Assembly (NCBI GenBank): GCA_965197665.1
Contig: CBDANO010000003.1
Location: 496,001 to 560,000 of the forward strand
Direction: 5' to 3'
Source of the DNA: CBDANO01 sp965197665
Lineage (GTDB): Bacteria; Chloroflexota; Dehalococcoidia; Lucifugimonadales; UBA3495
DNA: 64,000 nt
Part shown: one piece after another, positions 17,854-27,983 of the stretch
Position numbering within the stretch: the stretch's first letter is position 1
How the letters are laid out: each line of letters begins with the position of its first letter
Made by a program: the position numbers and the translations under genes
Notes under the pieces: model-generated
Database searches by the model: none
Told to the model about the DNA's origin: nothing
What the model saw: the letters and a program-made list of their open reading frames with translations, nothing else

Positions 17854-19344
17854 ATGAAAATGAAACTGTCTGATGAGTTGGCTTATACCTCGGGGGCGGA
17901 GTTGGCGGCGCAGGTCCGCAGCCGCCGGCTTTCGCCAGTGGAAGTGGTGGACGCTTTCATAGAGCGAATCGAGGATCGGAACAAGAGCCTGACCGCTTTC
18001 GTCTACTATGGTTTTGAAGACGCTCGAAAGGCGGCCAAAGAGGCGGAGCGGGCCGTTACCTCGGGAGAAGCTCTCGGCCCTCTCCACGGAGTGCCCACCG
18101 CGCTGAAGGACCTCTTCGACTCCAAACCGGGATGGGTTACTACCTTTGGCGGCATCAGAGCGTTCAGGGACTACGTGGCTGACTTCTATTGCGCTTATGC
18201 GGAGCGCATGGAGAAAGCGGGCGCTATTCTCGTAGGCAAGACCAACAGCCCGGTGATGGGGTTCCGGGGAGCTTGCGACAACTTCTTGTTCGGCCCTTCC
18301 CGCAACCCCTTCAACACCGCCAAGAACACCGGCGGTTCGTCGGGAGGGAGCGCGGCGGCGGTGGCCGACGGGCTTGTACCCTTCGCCGAGGGGACCGACG
18401 GCGGAGGGTCTATCCGGATTCCGTCGTCGTGGTGCGGAGTGTATGGGTATAAGGCTTCCTTCGGCCGCGTCCCGTTCTTGATGAGACCCAACGCTTTCGG
18501 GGGCGATATGCCCTTCCTGGCAGAGGGGCCGATAACCAGGACCGTCGAGGATGCCGCCTTGGCAATGACGGTCCTGTCCGGCTACGACTTCCGGGACCCC
18601 TTCAGCTTGGACCAAGAGGTCGATTACATGGGGGCGACCCGGCGGTCCATCAAGGGATTGAAGATTGCTTACAGCCCGAATTTCGATGTCTATCCGGTGG
18701 ATAGCCGGGTGACCGACGTGGTGGGGAAAGCGGTAAAAGCGTTTGAAGAAGCCGGCGCCCACGTCGAGGAAGTATCAATCGGGATCAAGCGGTCCCAGCA
18801 AGAGTTGAGCGACCTCTGGTGTCGTTTGATCATGCCGCTCAGCGTAGCTAGTTGCGAGAACTTCAAGGCCCAAGGCATCGACCTACTCAAGGATCACCGG
18901 GATGACCTGCCCCCGGAGTACCTCGATTGGGTGGAAAGGTCCTATCAAGCGTCGGCCCTCGACATTACCCGGGCCCAAGAGATGCGGACGGAGGTATACG
19001 ACCCAATCCAAAGATTGATGAATGACTATGACCTGCTAGTAACCCCGACTCTGGCTTGTTTGCCCGTAGACAATACCGATGACGGGAATACGAAAGGCCC
19101 TACCCAAATCAACGGGGAGACAGTGGACCCGTTGATCGGGTGGTGCATGACTTACTTTCTCAACTACACCGGCAACCCGGCGGCTTCCATCCCCGCCGGG
19201 CTCAGCAACGACAATTTGCCGGTGGGGATGCAAATCATTGGCCGGCGCTATGCGGACACGGACGTCTTGGCAGCAAGCGCCGCTTTCGAGCGGCTCCGGC
19301 CTTGGCGGGATACCTATGAGATATGCGCGGGTAGACCCCTGTAA
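17854..19344 (+). CDS. Amidase (amidase signature family)
   Basis: 496 residues. The catalytic Ser-cisSer-Lys triad is visible: Lys in GVPTALKDLFD, cis-Ser and Ser in NTGGSSGGSAAA and DGGGSIRIPSSWCG. The length and C-terminal VGMQIIGRRYADTDVLAASA match aryl/aliphatic amidases related to GatA, but no GatB/GatC neighbours exist, so a catabolic amidase is likely. An in-frame ATG at 17860 is an alternative start. Confidence 0.93.
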   Translation: MKMKLSDELAYTSGAELAAQVRSRRLSPVEVVDAFIERIEDRNKSLTAFVYYGFEDARKAAKEAERAVTSGEALGPLHGVPTALKDLFDSKPGWVTTFGGIRAFRDYVADFYCAYAERMEKAGAILVGKTNSPVMGFRGACDNFLFGPSRNPFNTAKNTGGSSGGSAAAVADGLVPFAEGTDGGGSIRIPSSWCGVYGYKASFGRVPFLMRPNAFGGDMPFLAEGPITRTVEDAALAMTVLSGYDFRDPFSLDQEVDYMGATRRSIKGLKIAYSPNFDVYPVDSRVTDVVGKAVKAFEEAGAHVEEVSIGIKRSQQELSDLWCRLIMPLSVASCENFKAQGIDLLKDHRDDLPPEYLDWVERSYQASALDITRAQEMRTEVYDPIQRLMNDYDLLVTPTLACLPVDNTDDGNTKGPTQINGETVDPLIGWCMTYFLNYTGNPAASIPAGLSNDNLPVGMQIIGRRYADTDVLAASAAFERLRPWRDTYEICAGRPL

Positions 19345-19382
19345 GACCGTTTCATCTAAGGCCGTCTAAGTTTTCAAGAGGA

Positions 19383-20708
19383 TCATCCGGGGCCGGTCAA
19401 GACGCGCCCTGATTTGATTACCTGGGCTATCTTCTGAGTGTTGCGGATGTCTTGGATCGGATCGGCGTCGAGGACTACCATGTCGGCTAGCTTTCCCTTC
19501 TCCACGGTTCCGAGAATGTTTTGCTGGCCGATCAACTCGGCTGCTTGGCCGGTTGCCGCCACCAGGGCCTCCATGGGGGTCAGCCCGCTTTCCACCAGCA
19601 GGCGCAGCTCCTCGTGGAGCCCGGCGCCGGGGACTACGTAGGGCATGATAACGTCGGTGCCGGCGGTGATCTTGATGCCGGCCCGCCGGGCCCGGCCTAT
19701 GAACTCCATTTGCCGGGCCAACTCGACCTTACCCTGGCGGAAATCATCCTCGGTGTAGTCGAAGGGGACCGCGGTGCGGGCCCACTCTTCTCGCAACCAC
19801 TCAGACTGAGGTAACTTGTCGAGTCCCGGAGGGTCCAAGACCTCCGGCTCGTCAGCCCGCAGGATGCTTTGGGAAAGAACCAGCGTGGGAGTAATGATTA
19901 CCCCCCGCTCCGCCATCAGATCAATCAAGCGGCCCGCTTGCTCCGACGCCGGATCGACGAATCTCCAGGAAGCCCAAGACACCACCGCGTCCCAATGCCT
20001 CTCGGGCAACCCTTGGAAGGCCTTGCGGTCGGCCTCGGGCACCAACTCCGGACCTACCCGGACGTGTTCCAGGGAGTCCACTCCCATCCGCACCGCCTCT
20101 TCCACGGTAACCCGGTGGCCGACGTGGGCGGTCACCCATGCGCCCCTGGCGTGGGCCTCATCGACTATTACCCGGAGCACTTCCGGTTTTAGCTCGATAT
20201 ATACCTTGAGGAAGTCCGCCCCTTCATCGATGAGCCGGGGGACGGCCTCCCGGGCCGCCGCCGCGTCGGCCACCGGCTGTAGCAAAGCGATGGTGCGCCA
20301 AGGGTCTCCGTCCAAGACCCGCCCCGCGCCAAACCAGCGGGGCCACTCCGGACGGCCCCTTCTGAAAAGCTCCCGCATCTTGGGGTCCGTGCCGCCGGTA
20401 TCCCGCACCGTGGTGACGCCGTATTCGATGAACTGGCGCATGTACCTGTCGGTGGCCTCCATTGGGTCCTCCACCGGCAGCACCTTGCCGTCCACCAATA
20501 TGCCCACGTGGACGTGGCAATCGATTAGCCCGGGTATCACCGTCTTCCCGGAGATGTCCACGACTCGGGAGTTCTCAGGAACGCCGAATTCTCCCCGTCG
20601 GAACACGTTGACGATGCGGTCGTTGGAGATGAGGACTACGGCGTCGGGAATTGGGTCCCGCCCGGTCCCGCTGATTACTGTTCCGCCGACGTAAGCCGTG
20701 GCCGTCAT
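19383..20708 (-). CDS. Amidohydrolase family protein
   Basis: 441 residues. PGLIDCHVHVGI (metal HxH), TTVRDTGG, KVYIELKPE (Lys position), TAHVGHRVT, EHVRVG and ITAGTDVIMPYV (catalytic Asp) are those of the amidohydrolase superfamily. The C-terminal GTVEKGKLADMVVLDADP is also typical. It converges with the amidase gene and has no signal peptide. Substrate unknown; distantly similar to the 15317 gene. Confidence 0.9.
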   Translation of the reverse strand: MTATAYVGGTVISGTGRDPIPDAVVLISNDRIVNVFRRGEFGVPENSRVVDISGKTVIPGLIDCHVHVGILVDGKVLPVEDPMEATDRYMRQFIEYGVTTVRDTGGTDPKMRELFRRGRPEWPRWFGAGRVLDGDPWRTIALLQPVADAAAAREAVPRLIDEGADFLKVYIELKPEVLRVIVDEAHARGAWVTAHVGHRVTVEEAVRMGVDSLEHVRVGPELVPEADRKAFQGLPERHWDAVVSWASWRFVDPASEQAGRLIDLMAERGVIITPTLVLSQSILRADEPEVLDPPGLDKLPQSEWLREEWARTAVPFDYTEDDFRQGKVELARQMEFIGRARRAGIKITAGTDVIMPYVVPGAGLHEELRLLVESGLTPMEALVAATGQAAELIGQQNILGTVEKGKLADMVVLDADPIQDIRNTQKIAQVIKSGRVLTGPG

Positions 20709-21220
20709 TTCTTTCGTGCCTCTATTCTATAGTTGAATCAGGTGCTGAAGGTGCGAATCAGTCGCCGTCGGCCCGGTGAGGTCAAGCCGCCCGAGCCCCT
20801 CGTCCGGGCCTTGGTTCCGCCGGAAATGGGCTACGGGAAATCGGTGGGAGTCTATCAGCCTGGTTTCGCCGCCGTCAATTCTCGGGGCGCTCCCCTTTTT
20901 TCTTCCCAGGGCCGACTCCATTGGCGCACCCGCGCCCGATTACTGAGAAAGTCTCCGGATGGAGTTTGTTAATTCTTCATGGTATTATCGCAATCCGGGT
21001 CCACGGCTTGCGGGCAGAGGTTGCAGGGCGCCGGGTTGTTCGCCGGCTAAGTCATGCCCGGACTCAACGGCGTGAGGGAGGATGGACCGGGGAACTATCG
21101 ACAGTCAGAGCGGTTGGCGGGCGGTCCGGCTTCCGCCGCGGTGTTAAGCCGGGCCAAGAGGGCGGCGCTTTCGCCAAGCGCGGGTTGGTTGATCTGCCAC
21201 CGCGGCCCTGAGGAGGAAGC
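20709..21220. other. Intergenic region, no gene seen
   Basis: 512 bp between the divergent amidohydrolase and alpha/beta-hydrolase genes. No convincing coding sequence on either strand. A GGTATTATCG sequence near 20983 may be a -10-type box, and GAGGAGG at 21209 is the ribosome site of the next gene. Confidence 0.55.
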
Positions 21221-22021
21221 ATGGTTACGGTACAGGAACGGAGTCTCAACGTCTGGCAAGGCCGGGTGGAGGCGCGGGTAAAAATCGCCGGCAGAGGTCC
21301 GCCTCTGGTCTTTCTTCACGCAGCCACGGGTCTACACTGGGACCCCTTCCTTGACAACCTGGCCGGCGACTTCACGGTTTATGCCCCGGAGCACCCGGGG
21401 ACCAGCCCCGGAGACCCGGACGCAATCAGGCATCTTGACGACCTTTGGGACTTGGTAATCTACTACTACGAAGTCTTCGACCAACTGGGACTCAGCGCGC
21501 CCGCGGTCGTGGGCGCTTCCTTCGGGGGCATGGTAGCGGCGGAATTGGCCGCGACGAACCCGGAGCGGATTAGCAAGCTGGTGTTGATATCCCCCATCGG
21601 TCTCTGGCGGGACGACGAGCCTGTTCAGAATTGGATGGTGGGACCCCAGGTGACGGACCTAGGGAAGCTCCTTTTCTACGATCCGACGGGGCCGGTGGCC
21701 ACGGCGGCCTTGACCCTGCCGGAAGACCCGGAGGCCAGAATTGCCGCGCAGATTCAGATTGCTTGGGCATTGGCCTGCACCGGCCGGTTCGTTTGGCCCA
21801 TTCCGGATAAAGGATTGAAGAAGCGGATACATCGCATTTCGGCGCCAACCTTGGTTGTTTGGGGAAATCAGGACCGGTTGGTCCCGGCCGTGTACGCCGA
21901 GGAATTTAGGAAGGGGATTCCGCAAGCCCGGGTGGAGATGGTCGATTCGGCGGGGCACGTTCCCCAGTTGGAGCAATTGCAAAGGGTCTCGGGCCTGGTC
22001 TTGGACTTCTTGAAGCAATAG
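21221..22021 (+). CDS. Alpha/beta hydrolase
   Basis: 266 residues. The nucleophile elbow is GASFGG (Ser about residue 95), the acid residue lies in VVWGNQDRLVP and the catalytic His in DSAGHVPQLEQ. The oxyanion region GPPLVFLHAATGLHWDP precedes. Lid residues lie between about 130 and 190. Such enzymes include meta-cleavage product hydrolases and esterases; the substrate cannot be fixed. Confidence 0.9.
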   Translation: MVTVQERSLNVWQGRVEARVKIAGRGPPLVFLHAATGLHWDPFLDNLAGDFTVYAPEHPGTSPGDPDAIRHLDDLWDLVIYYYEVFDQLGLSAPAVVGASFGGMVAAELAATNPERISKLVLISPIGLWRDDEPVQNWMVGPQVTDLGKLLFYDPTGPVATAALTLPEDPEARIAAQIQIAWALACTGRFVWPIPDKGLKKRIHRISAPTLVVWGNQDRLVPAVYAEEFRKGIPQARVEMVDSAGHVPQLEQLQRVSGLVLDFLKQ

Positions 22022-22089
22022 CGCGGTCCGGGCAGTTGACACAAGTCGTTAATCACTGACCTTAACCACATGAAAAGAAAGGAACAGCA

Positions 22090-23040
22090 ATGATCATCGA
22101 TATTCACGCTCACTTGTTCAGCAAGGACATGCCGTTTGCGGGCTGGTGGGATATTGTTGCCGAGTGGTCTTCGGAGACTTCGGGCCGGTCTATAGAAGAC
22201 GTCAAGGAAAAGATACCCGGGATGTGGGATACCACCGGCGACCTTCTGGTGCAGGACATGGATGAAGCCGGCGTTGACATGACCATTATGAATGTCCTCG
22301 ATCCGGTGCAGTTCGTGGGCACCGGGGAGTCCCTTTCCCTTGAGGCGAAGCACCGGATACACGCGGAAGCGGTTGGGCGGCACCCGGACCGTCTGCGATG
22401 TTTTGCCGGAGTGGACCCCGGCAGGCCGACTGCGGTGGAATTCATCGAGGCTGCGGTTGAGGAATGGGGCATGATCGGACTAAAGCTGCACCCGTGCTTC
22501 GGTCAGTTCTACGCCAACGACAGAAAGTGCTACCGGCTCTACGAGAAGTGCGTAGACTTGGGCATACCGGTGATGATCCACGTGGGTCTCGAGCATTCGC
22601 CGTTCCCCCTCAAGTACGGCGACCCGGTGTACGTGGATGACGTGGCCCTTGACTTTCCCGAGCTAAAGATAATCATGGCTCACGGCGCGCTTACACCTTT
22701 CTGGTGGCCGCTGGCGGCAACCATCGCCAGCGTCAGGCAAAACGTCTTCTTGGATCTGGGGTTTTGCCAACTGAACCTCTTGGGCAATCAGGTGGAAGAG
22801 TTCTATAAGCCGCTGCGAACGGCCATTAACCAAGTGGGGCCTTCCAAGGTGCTCTTCGGCACCGACTGGCCCGCCCTGAGACTGATCCGCCGCTTGCGCC
22901 CGGGCGTTTACGTAAAGGCCTTTTCGGAACCCCCCGATGAAGTGCGGGAAGCTGGGATAGAGTTCTCGGACCGAGAGATCAAGGGTATCTTGGGGGACAA
23001 CGCGGCCCGAGTATTGGGGTTGGCAAAGGTACCGGCGTGA
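22090..23040 (+). CDS. Amidohydrolase family 2 protein (ACMSD-like)
   Basis: 316 residues. MIIDIHAHLFSKD (HxH), GLKLHPCFGQF, MIHVGLEHSP, MAHGALTPFWWP and FGTDWPALR (Asp) match the amidohydrolase_2 group of metal-dependent decarboxylases/hydrolases such as ACMSD and 6-methylsalicylate decarboxylase. AAAGAAAGGAACAGCA provides the ribosome site. It is 68 bp after the alpha/beta hydrolase, probably the same operon, and could act on the same ring-cleavage-type pathway (inference). Confidence 0.88.
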   Translation: MIIDIHAHLFSKDMPFAGWWDIVAEWSSETSGRSIEDVKEKIPGMWDTTGDLLVQDMDEAGVDMTIMNVLDPVQFVGTGESLSLEAKHRIHAEAVGRHPDRLRCFAGVDPGRPTAVEFIEAAVEEWGMIGLKLHPCFGQFYANDRKCYRLYEKCVDLGIPVMIHVGLEHSPFPLKYGDPVYVDDVALDFPELKIIMAHGALTPFWWPLAATIASVRQNVFLDLGFCQLNLLGNQVEEFYKPLRTAINQVGPSKVLFGTDWPALRLIRRLRPGVYVKAFSEPPDEVREAGIEFSDREIKGILGDNAARVLGLAKVPA

Positions 23041-23183
23041 CGGCGGCCATCGGGACGATATAACCCTTTGGCCGGGACTTCCGGCTTGACCGGCGCGATT
23101 TTAGGGAACCCCTGAACTACCCGTCAACACGGCCATCGTCCCTATCCGACTAGCCGCAACCCACGGACTTATTCAGAGTATTC

Positions 23184-24635
23184 TTAGAATGCGGGCCTTT
23201 GCAGCGGTCCCGGATCGATCTTTCGCGGGATCAATTGGCCGACGCCCGGACCGCCTACCAGTCGGCCCTCGTCTACCATCATATTGCCCCGCAGCATGAC
23301 GGTAGTGGGCCATCCTTCCACATCCCACCCTTCCCACGGGCAGTAGTCGCGTAGATGAAGGTCCGCCATGGACAACCGCTTCTTCACCGAGGGATCGATG
23401 ATGGTTAGGTCGGCGTCGCTGCCCGCGGAAATGACCCCCTTCCGGGGGTAGAGGCCAAGAAGCTTGGCGGCGTTGGTGGAAGTAACGTCGGCGTAGCGTT
23501 CCAAGGACATACCCCGCTTCATCACTCCCTCGGTGTAGTTGACGCCCATCCGTATCTCGATGCCGATGTTGCCGCCTCGGATGTCTACCACGTTACGCCC
23601 GGCAATCTTGTCCAAGTAGGTCGTGAAGCTGCTGTCGGTGGCGGTAAAGGTCAAGTCTTCCCTCATCAGCCCCTTCCATAGCGCCAAGCGGTCTTCCTCG
23701 TACTTTAGGGAAGGAAAGGTGTGGTACTTCATGCCGTCTTCTTCTTTGTACCTATCGCAGTTGAATGAGAGGGCCAAGGTCAAGACCTCGCCGTAAACCG
23801 GCAAGCCCCGGCTGCGGGCCTCGGCGATAGCATCCAGGCCGTCCTTGGCCGTCACGTGCACGAAGTAGAGTCCCGCCCCGGTGCGCTCAGCCAATCGCAA
23901 CACGCTGCGGAAGGCCAGGTCCTCCACGGTCTTGGAGTGGATGAGGTGGACGTTGTGCCAGTCCCACTGTCCCCGTTGCTGGGCCAGCAGGTAGTTATAC
24001 ATGACCAACTCGTCGTCTTCGCCATGGACTGCCAGCACGCCCCCGTGCCTGGCGATCTGGCCCATCACGTCCCCCAACCGCCCCGCGTCGATCTTGCCGA
24101 TGGGGGTCAGGGAGAATTGCCTTCCCTCGTCGGGGCGTATGTCGGTAGTGAATATCTTGACGCTGGGGAAGCCCGCGTCGATTAGCTCTTTGTAGCGGGA
24201 GATAGCGTCGGGCGTGTTACCGTTGCGGTAAATGCAGTGGGTGGAGTAGTCGGTGTAGGCGTTGCCCTTCCAGGGAGCGATGAATTCGTGTATGCCGGCC
24301 GCCAAGTCCCCTTCGTTGGGCACGGGAGCAAAGTCGATCACGGTAGTGGTTCCGCCCCAAATGGCGCCCAAGGAATGGTCGGCGGGCCCGGCGTTGGGGG
24401 TCCCTGAGACCAATTGCCGAGCCCCCGGCTGGACGTTGGCCGCGGCGTGAGCGTGGGCTTCGATACCGCCGGGCACCACAATCTTGCCCGCCGCGTCAAC
24501 TACTCTTGCGCCCTCCTCCGGCAATACTCCTGGCAAAGCGACTGCCGCTATCTTCTCGCCCTGAATCGCCACGTCCCACTGCCCCGCCCCTTCGGGCCGT
24601 ACTACCGTTCCCCCCTTGATGATAGTGTCCAACAT
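23184..24635 (-). CDS. Dihydropyrimidinase/D-hydantoinase family protein
   Basis: 483 residues from ATG 24635. A longer frame from 24737 adds 34 residues without family similarity. MLDTIIKGGTVVRPEG, PGGIEAHAHAAAN (HxH), FPSVKIFTTD (carboxylated Lys), VHGEDDE, VHVTAKDG and the Asp in FTATDSSF are hydantoinase signatures. It opens cyclic amides such as hydantoin, dihydropyrimidine or allantoin. The HyuA/HyuB pair lies 1.3 kb away on the other strand beyond a tRNA. Confidence 0.9.
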   Translation of the reverse strand: MLDTIIKGGTVVRPEGAGQWDVAIQGEKIAAVALPGVLPEEGARVVDAAGKIVVPGGIEAHAHAAANVQPGARQLVSGTPNAGPADHSLGAIWGGTTTVIDFAPVPNEGDLAAGIHEFIAPWKGNAYTDYSTHCIYRNGNTPDAISRYKELIDAGFPSVKIFTTDIRPDEGRQFSLTPIGKIDAGRLGDVMGQIARHGGVLAVHGEDDELVMYNYLLAQQRGQWDWHNVHLIHSKTVEDLAFRSVLRLAERTGAGLYFVHVTAKDGLDAIAEARSRGLPVYGEVLTLALSFNCDRYKEEDGMKYHTFPSLKYEEDRLALWKGLMREDLTFTATDSSFTTYLDKIAGRNVVDIRGGNIGIEIRMGVNYTEGVMKRGMSLERYADVTSTNAAKLLGLYPRKGVISAGSDADLTIIDPSVKKRLSMADLHLRDYCPWEGWDVEGWPTTVMLRGNMMVDEGRLVGGPGVGQLIPRKIDPGPLQRPAF

Positions 24636-25121
24636 ACTGCGCCTCACTTTCGTTTTACTTTTGTAATCGCCTGCAGCCCGCGGCGGCGGGCCCCGTAAGG
24701 GAATGAAAATCAGCCTATCTTGACAGCAATGGCACACTATGGGTCCCCGGAGTTGCGCCCCGCCTCCGGGATTCAGACCGCCTACGCTAAGTTCGACGGG
24801 GCCTGGAACGTCACCGGGCCGCGATGTCGGAATGTTAGCGCCGCGGAAAGGACTTGTCCAGTTGGAAGGTGTGTTATCAGGCCGCGGTCCGGTAGCGCAG
24901 AGTGTATTCTAGCGGCGGATTACCGCGCCCGTTATGTCAAGCCCGGGAAGAGCCGAAAAACGGGTCTGATACGGCCACTCCCGCCATTGGTGATTCCTTT
25001 ACTCCGGGGGTGTTTCCCTTGCGCGGCCCAACGGCCCGAAGCTAGAATAGCCATGCAAACTCGCCCCTTTAGCCGGCATGCCATAAGCTTGCTGACTGGG
25101 GCCGGCCACTGAACTGGGCGG
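24636..25121. other. Intergenic region upstream of tRNA-Val, no gene seen
   Basis: 486 bp between the hydantoinase start and the tRNA. No coding sequence is supported. The tRNA promoter must lie near the right end, but I see no clear -35/-10 pair. Confidence 0.5.
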
Positions 25122-25198
25122 GGGCGGTTAGCTCAGTTGGTTAGAGCGCCTGCTTTACACGCAGGAGGTCGCAGGTTCGAGTCCTGCACCGCCCACCA
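25122..25198 (+). tRNA. tRNA-Val (anticodon TAC)
   Basis: A full cloverleaf can be drawn: 7-bp acceptor stem GGGCGGT/ACCGCCC, D arm GCTC...GAGC, anticodon stem CCTGC/GCAGG around loop TTTACAC (anticodon TAC at 25156-25158), 5-base variable loop, and T arm GCAGG TTCGAGT CCTGC. CCA is encoded at 25196-25198. Its 3' end forms part of the direct repeat that marks the island. Confidence 0.97.
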
Positions 25199-25212
25199 AA
25201 CTGGACAAAATC
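25192..25212 (+). repeat. Putative attachment repeat at tRNA-Val 3' end (copy 1)
   Basis: A 21-bp sequence beginning CCCACCAAACTGG and ending ACAAAATC covers the last bases of the tRNA plus 14 bp of flank. It recurs exactly at 45968-45988, 20.8 kb away, followed in both places by RAG. Such repeats mark integration at tRNA genes. Confidence 0.65.
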
Positions 25213-25910
25213 AAGTACCTTTGTGACAAGGTTCACTCTGGCGCTGTAACCAGTCATCCGTACTGCTAAGTTTCCGAAGGTGTTGTCGCCTGATGGAGTA
25301 GTCCCAACGAGTAAGGATGGACTTGCCGAGAGACCCCTGTTTTGGATGCGGGGGCCTTTCCTCTTGTTGGTCCGCCTCGCTGGTGAACTTGACGGAGTGG
25401 AGTTGGATTCAGCTTGTCGTGGGAGTTCACGGACAGGATCATCATTGCGGGTTTCCATGTACGTTTTCGGCAAGAGTGTTTGAACAAGAACTGGTTTCTG
25501 TCCTTGGAGGAAACTTAAGAGAAGATGGAATCCAGGCGCAGGCGTTTTAACTGCGAGAGACCCAGCAGCGCACTGAGAAGCCTGTTCGCCAGGGAGATTG
25601 CTACGATGGCACCAACGGCGAATTGGTCCACAAAACTCGCACTAAGACTGGTACAAGAAGTGAGGCAAGACCATACGCTTGTCGGATTAGTATAGAAGAT
25701 GGTATAAGCACTAGGGGCAAGTCAGAGACGACAAAGCGTTTGGGCCGCGTCGGTGGCCGAAGTCGTGAACTGGTACCGGACTCATTCCCCGTTGGCGTGA
25801 GAAAAGGTACCAAGCCGGACCAATGTGGACCGATACCGCCGAAGGCTCCGACCGATAACCGCCTCTCCGCCCTGCGGGCGGTAATGGCAAACCACGCTGG
25901 CTGGAAGTAT
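25213..25910. other. Region between tRNA-Val and hyuA, no gene seen
   Basis: About 700 bp without a convincing gene. The hyuA frame is open to 25623, but the extra 96 residues have no family similarity and a mixed composition. Base composition is less GC-rich than the chromosome to the left, which fits the start of acquired DNA. Confidence 0.5.
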
Positions 25911-27965
25911 ATGGATGACTACGCCCTGGCAATCGACGTGGGGGGAACCTTCACCGACATTGTCCTTCTAAACCTGACCACTGGCGATTTCCAACTGCTT
26001 AAGACCCCCTCCACTCCAGACGACCCGTCCCGGGGCTTCATCGCCGGCATCTCCCAGATACTCAATACGAGGAGCGTGGCCTATTCTCAAGTTCGTCGCA
26101 TCTTCCACGGCACCACCATAGCCACCAACGCTATTCTGGAGGGCAAGGGCACACCCGTTGGAGTGCTGGTATCCGAGGGATTCAAATATGTTCTGGAAAT
26201 CGGTCGACACAACATGGCCAGGATGGCCAACCCCCATGTCTGGGTCAAACCGGAACGCCCGGTACCGCCGGAGCGCGTCCTTGAGATTCCGGAACGCACC
26301 GCCTTCGACGGCACTATCATAACCGCCCTCGACGAAGATATGGTGCGATCAGCGGCAGCGCATTTTAGTGACGAAGGGATCGAGTCCATTGCCATCTCCC
26401 TGACCCATTCTTACGCGAACCCCACGCACGAGATCCGGGCTCGGAAACTGGTTCTGGAGAGGTTCACCGACGCGCACCTGTCCTTGTCGTCTGAAGTGCT
26501 CCCAGTCTTCCGGGAGTACGAGAGGACGATAACCACCGTTCTAAACGCCTACGTCATGCCGCGGGTTAGCTACTACATCGAGAACCTGAACCGGGAACTG
26601 CGGGAACTTGGAGTGGAGGCCCCCCTGTTGATTATGAAGTCCAACGGGGGCGTGATCGGCGCGGAAACCGCCATCCGTCAGCCGGTCTTCACCGCCCTTT
26701 CCGGCCCAGCAGCAGGAGTCATGTCCGCCATTGATGTGGCCAGCAACACCGGGATAGAGGACTGCATCTCCTTAGACATGGGGGGAACCAGCACCGACGT
26801 ATCCCTGGTCAACCGACGCACCCCCACTATTACCCTGAAGGGAGAGCTGGGCGACTGGCCGGTACAACTGCCGATGCTGGACATCGCCACCATAGGCGCG
26901 GGCGGCGGCAGTATCGCCTGGCTGACGGCGGCGGGCAACCTGAACGTAGGGCCGCGCAGCGCCGGGGCCGTACCCGGCCCGGCCTGCTACGGCCTGGGAG
27001 GAACCGAGCCAACAGTTACAGACGCCAATCTGGTGCTGGGCCGTATCAATGAGACCATTGCCGGGGGTGCCCTGACCCTGGACGCGGCGGCAGCTAGATC
27101 GGCCATACAGGAGAAAATCGCCTCTCCCCTGGGCTTGGACTTGTACCGGGTGGCCCACGGCATCTTGCAAATAGTCAACTACAATATGATGGGCGCCATT
27201 CGCAACGTCAGCGTGGAGCGCGGTCACGACCCGCGCCATTTCGCGCTGGTCGCCTTCGGGGGCGCGGGGCCGATGCACTCCATCAGTGTGGCCCGCCTCC
27301 TTGATATGGCCACTGTCATCGCCCCGCCTAGCCCGGGCGTCGCCTCGGCCTATGGGCTGCTGGTAGCCGATTTCAAGAACGACTACGCCAGGACTTCGAT
27401 CCAGAAGGCTCCCAACTACGATTCCTGCGCCATGGAGAATATCTACAGGGAGCTGGAGAGTGAAGCTGCCAATTGGCTTGACTCCGAGTCGGTTCCTGCT
27501 GACCGGCGGGAGTTGGCGCGGTCGGCGGACCTGCGGTACGCCCACCAGGGCTCCGAAGTGACGGTGGAGTTGGCAGGCAAGGCGGTCGAGCCAGCCAGCC
27601 TGGATGCCATGATTCAGCATTTCCACAGGGAGCACCATCGTCTATTCGAGTTCTCCCTGGACCAACCGGTGGAGATCGTCACCCTGCGCGTCACCGCCTT
27701 GGGGCACCTGGAATCGGTCAGAATGGCCCCGCTTTCCCGCGACTTGAGTACCCCGGCTGAGGCCCTGCTGGGGCGGCGCCCGGTCTACTTCGAAGACACC
27801 GAAGGCTTCGTCTCCTGCGACATCTACGGCCGGGCGAGGCTGGCACCGGGTTCCACCATAGACGGCCCGGCTATTCTTGAAAACGCCGATTCCACGGTGG
27901 TCATCGACCCGGGTTGGCAGGCCCGGGTTGACGACTATGGCAACTGCATCATGCAGCCAGTTTAG
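25911..27965 (+). CDS. hyuA: Hydantoinase/oxoprolinase subunit A family protein
   Basis: 684 residues from ATG 25911 (MDDYALAIDVGGTFTDIVLL); an ATG at 25884 is the alternative. The ATPase-type motif AIDVGGTFTD, SGPAAGVMSAI, LDMGGTSTDVSLV and GAGGGSIAW follow in the order of HyuA (acetone carboxylase beta/N-methylhydantoinase A/5-oxoprolinase N-half). With HyuB it hydrolyses cyclic imides or lactams in an ATP-dependent way. The hyuB start lies 18 bp downstream. Confidence 0.93.
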   Translation: MDDYALAIDVGGTFTDIVLLNLTTGDFQLLKTPSTPDDPSRGFIAGISQILNTRSVAYSQVRRIFHGTTIATNAILEGKGTPVGVLVSEGFKYVLEIGRHNMARMANPHVWVKPERPVPPERVLEIPERTAFDGTIITALDEDMVRSAAAHFSDEGIESIAISLTHSYANPTHEIRARKLVLERFTDAHLSLSSEVLPVFREYERTITTVLNAYVMPRVSYYIENLNRELRELGVEAPLLIMKSNGGVIGAETAIRQPVFTALSGPAAGVMSAIDVASNTGIEDCISLDMGGTSTDVSLVNRRTPTITLKGELGDWPVQLPMLDIATIGAGGGSIAWLTAAGNLNVGPRSAGAVPGPACYGLGGTEPTVTDANLVLGRINETIAGGALTLDAAAARSAIQEKIASPLGLDLYRVAHGILQIVNYNMMGAIRNVSVERGHDPRHFALVAFGGAGPMHSISVARLLDMATVIAPPSPGVASAYGLLVADFKNDYARTSIQKAPNYDSCAMENIYRELESEAANWLDSESVPADRRELARSADLRYAHQGSEVTVELAGKAVEPASLDAMIQHFHREHHRLFEFSLDQPVEIVTLRVTALGHLESVRMAPLSRDLSTPAEALLGRRPVYFEDTEGFVSCDIYGRARLAPGSTIDGPAILENADSTVVIDPGWQARVDDYGNCIMQPV

Positions 27966-27983
27966 CTAAGGAGAGAACACGGT

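Noticed and set aside
25141..25473. Minus-strand open frame covering the tRNA, with a C-terminus reading CRTRTCDLLRVKQAL
   Set aside because: This is the well-known antisense translation of a tRNA gene and not a protein.
25623..25910. 96-codon N-terminal extension of hyuA
   Set aside because: HyuA proteins begin close to the IDVGGTFTD motif; the extension has no similarity and an unusual composition.
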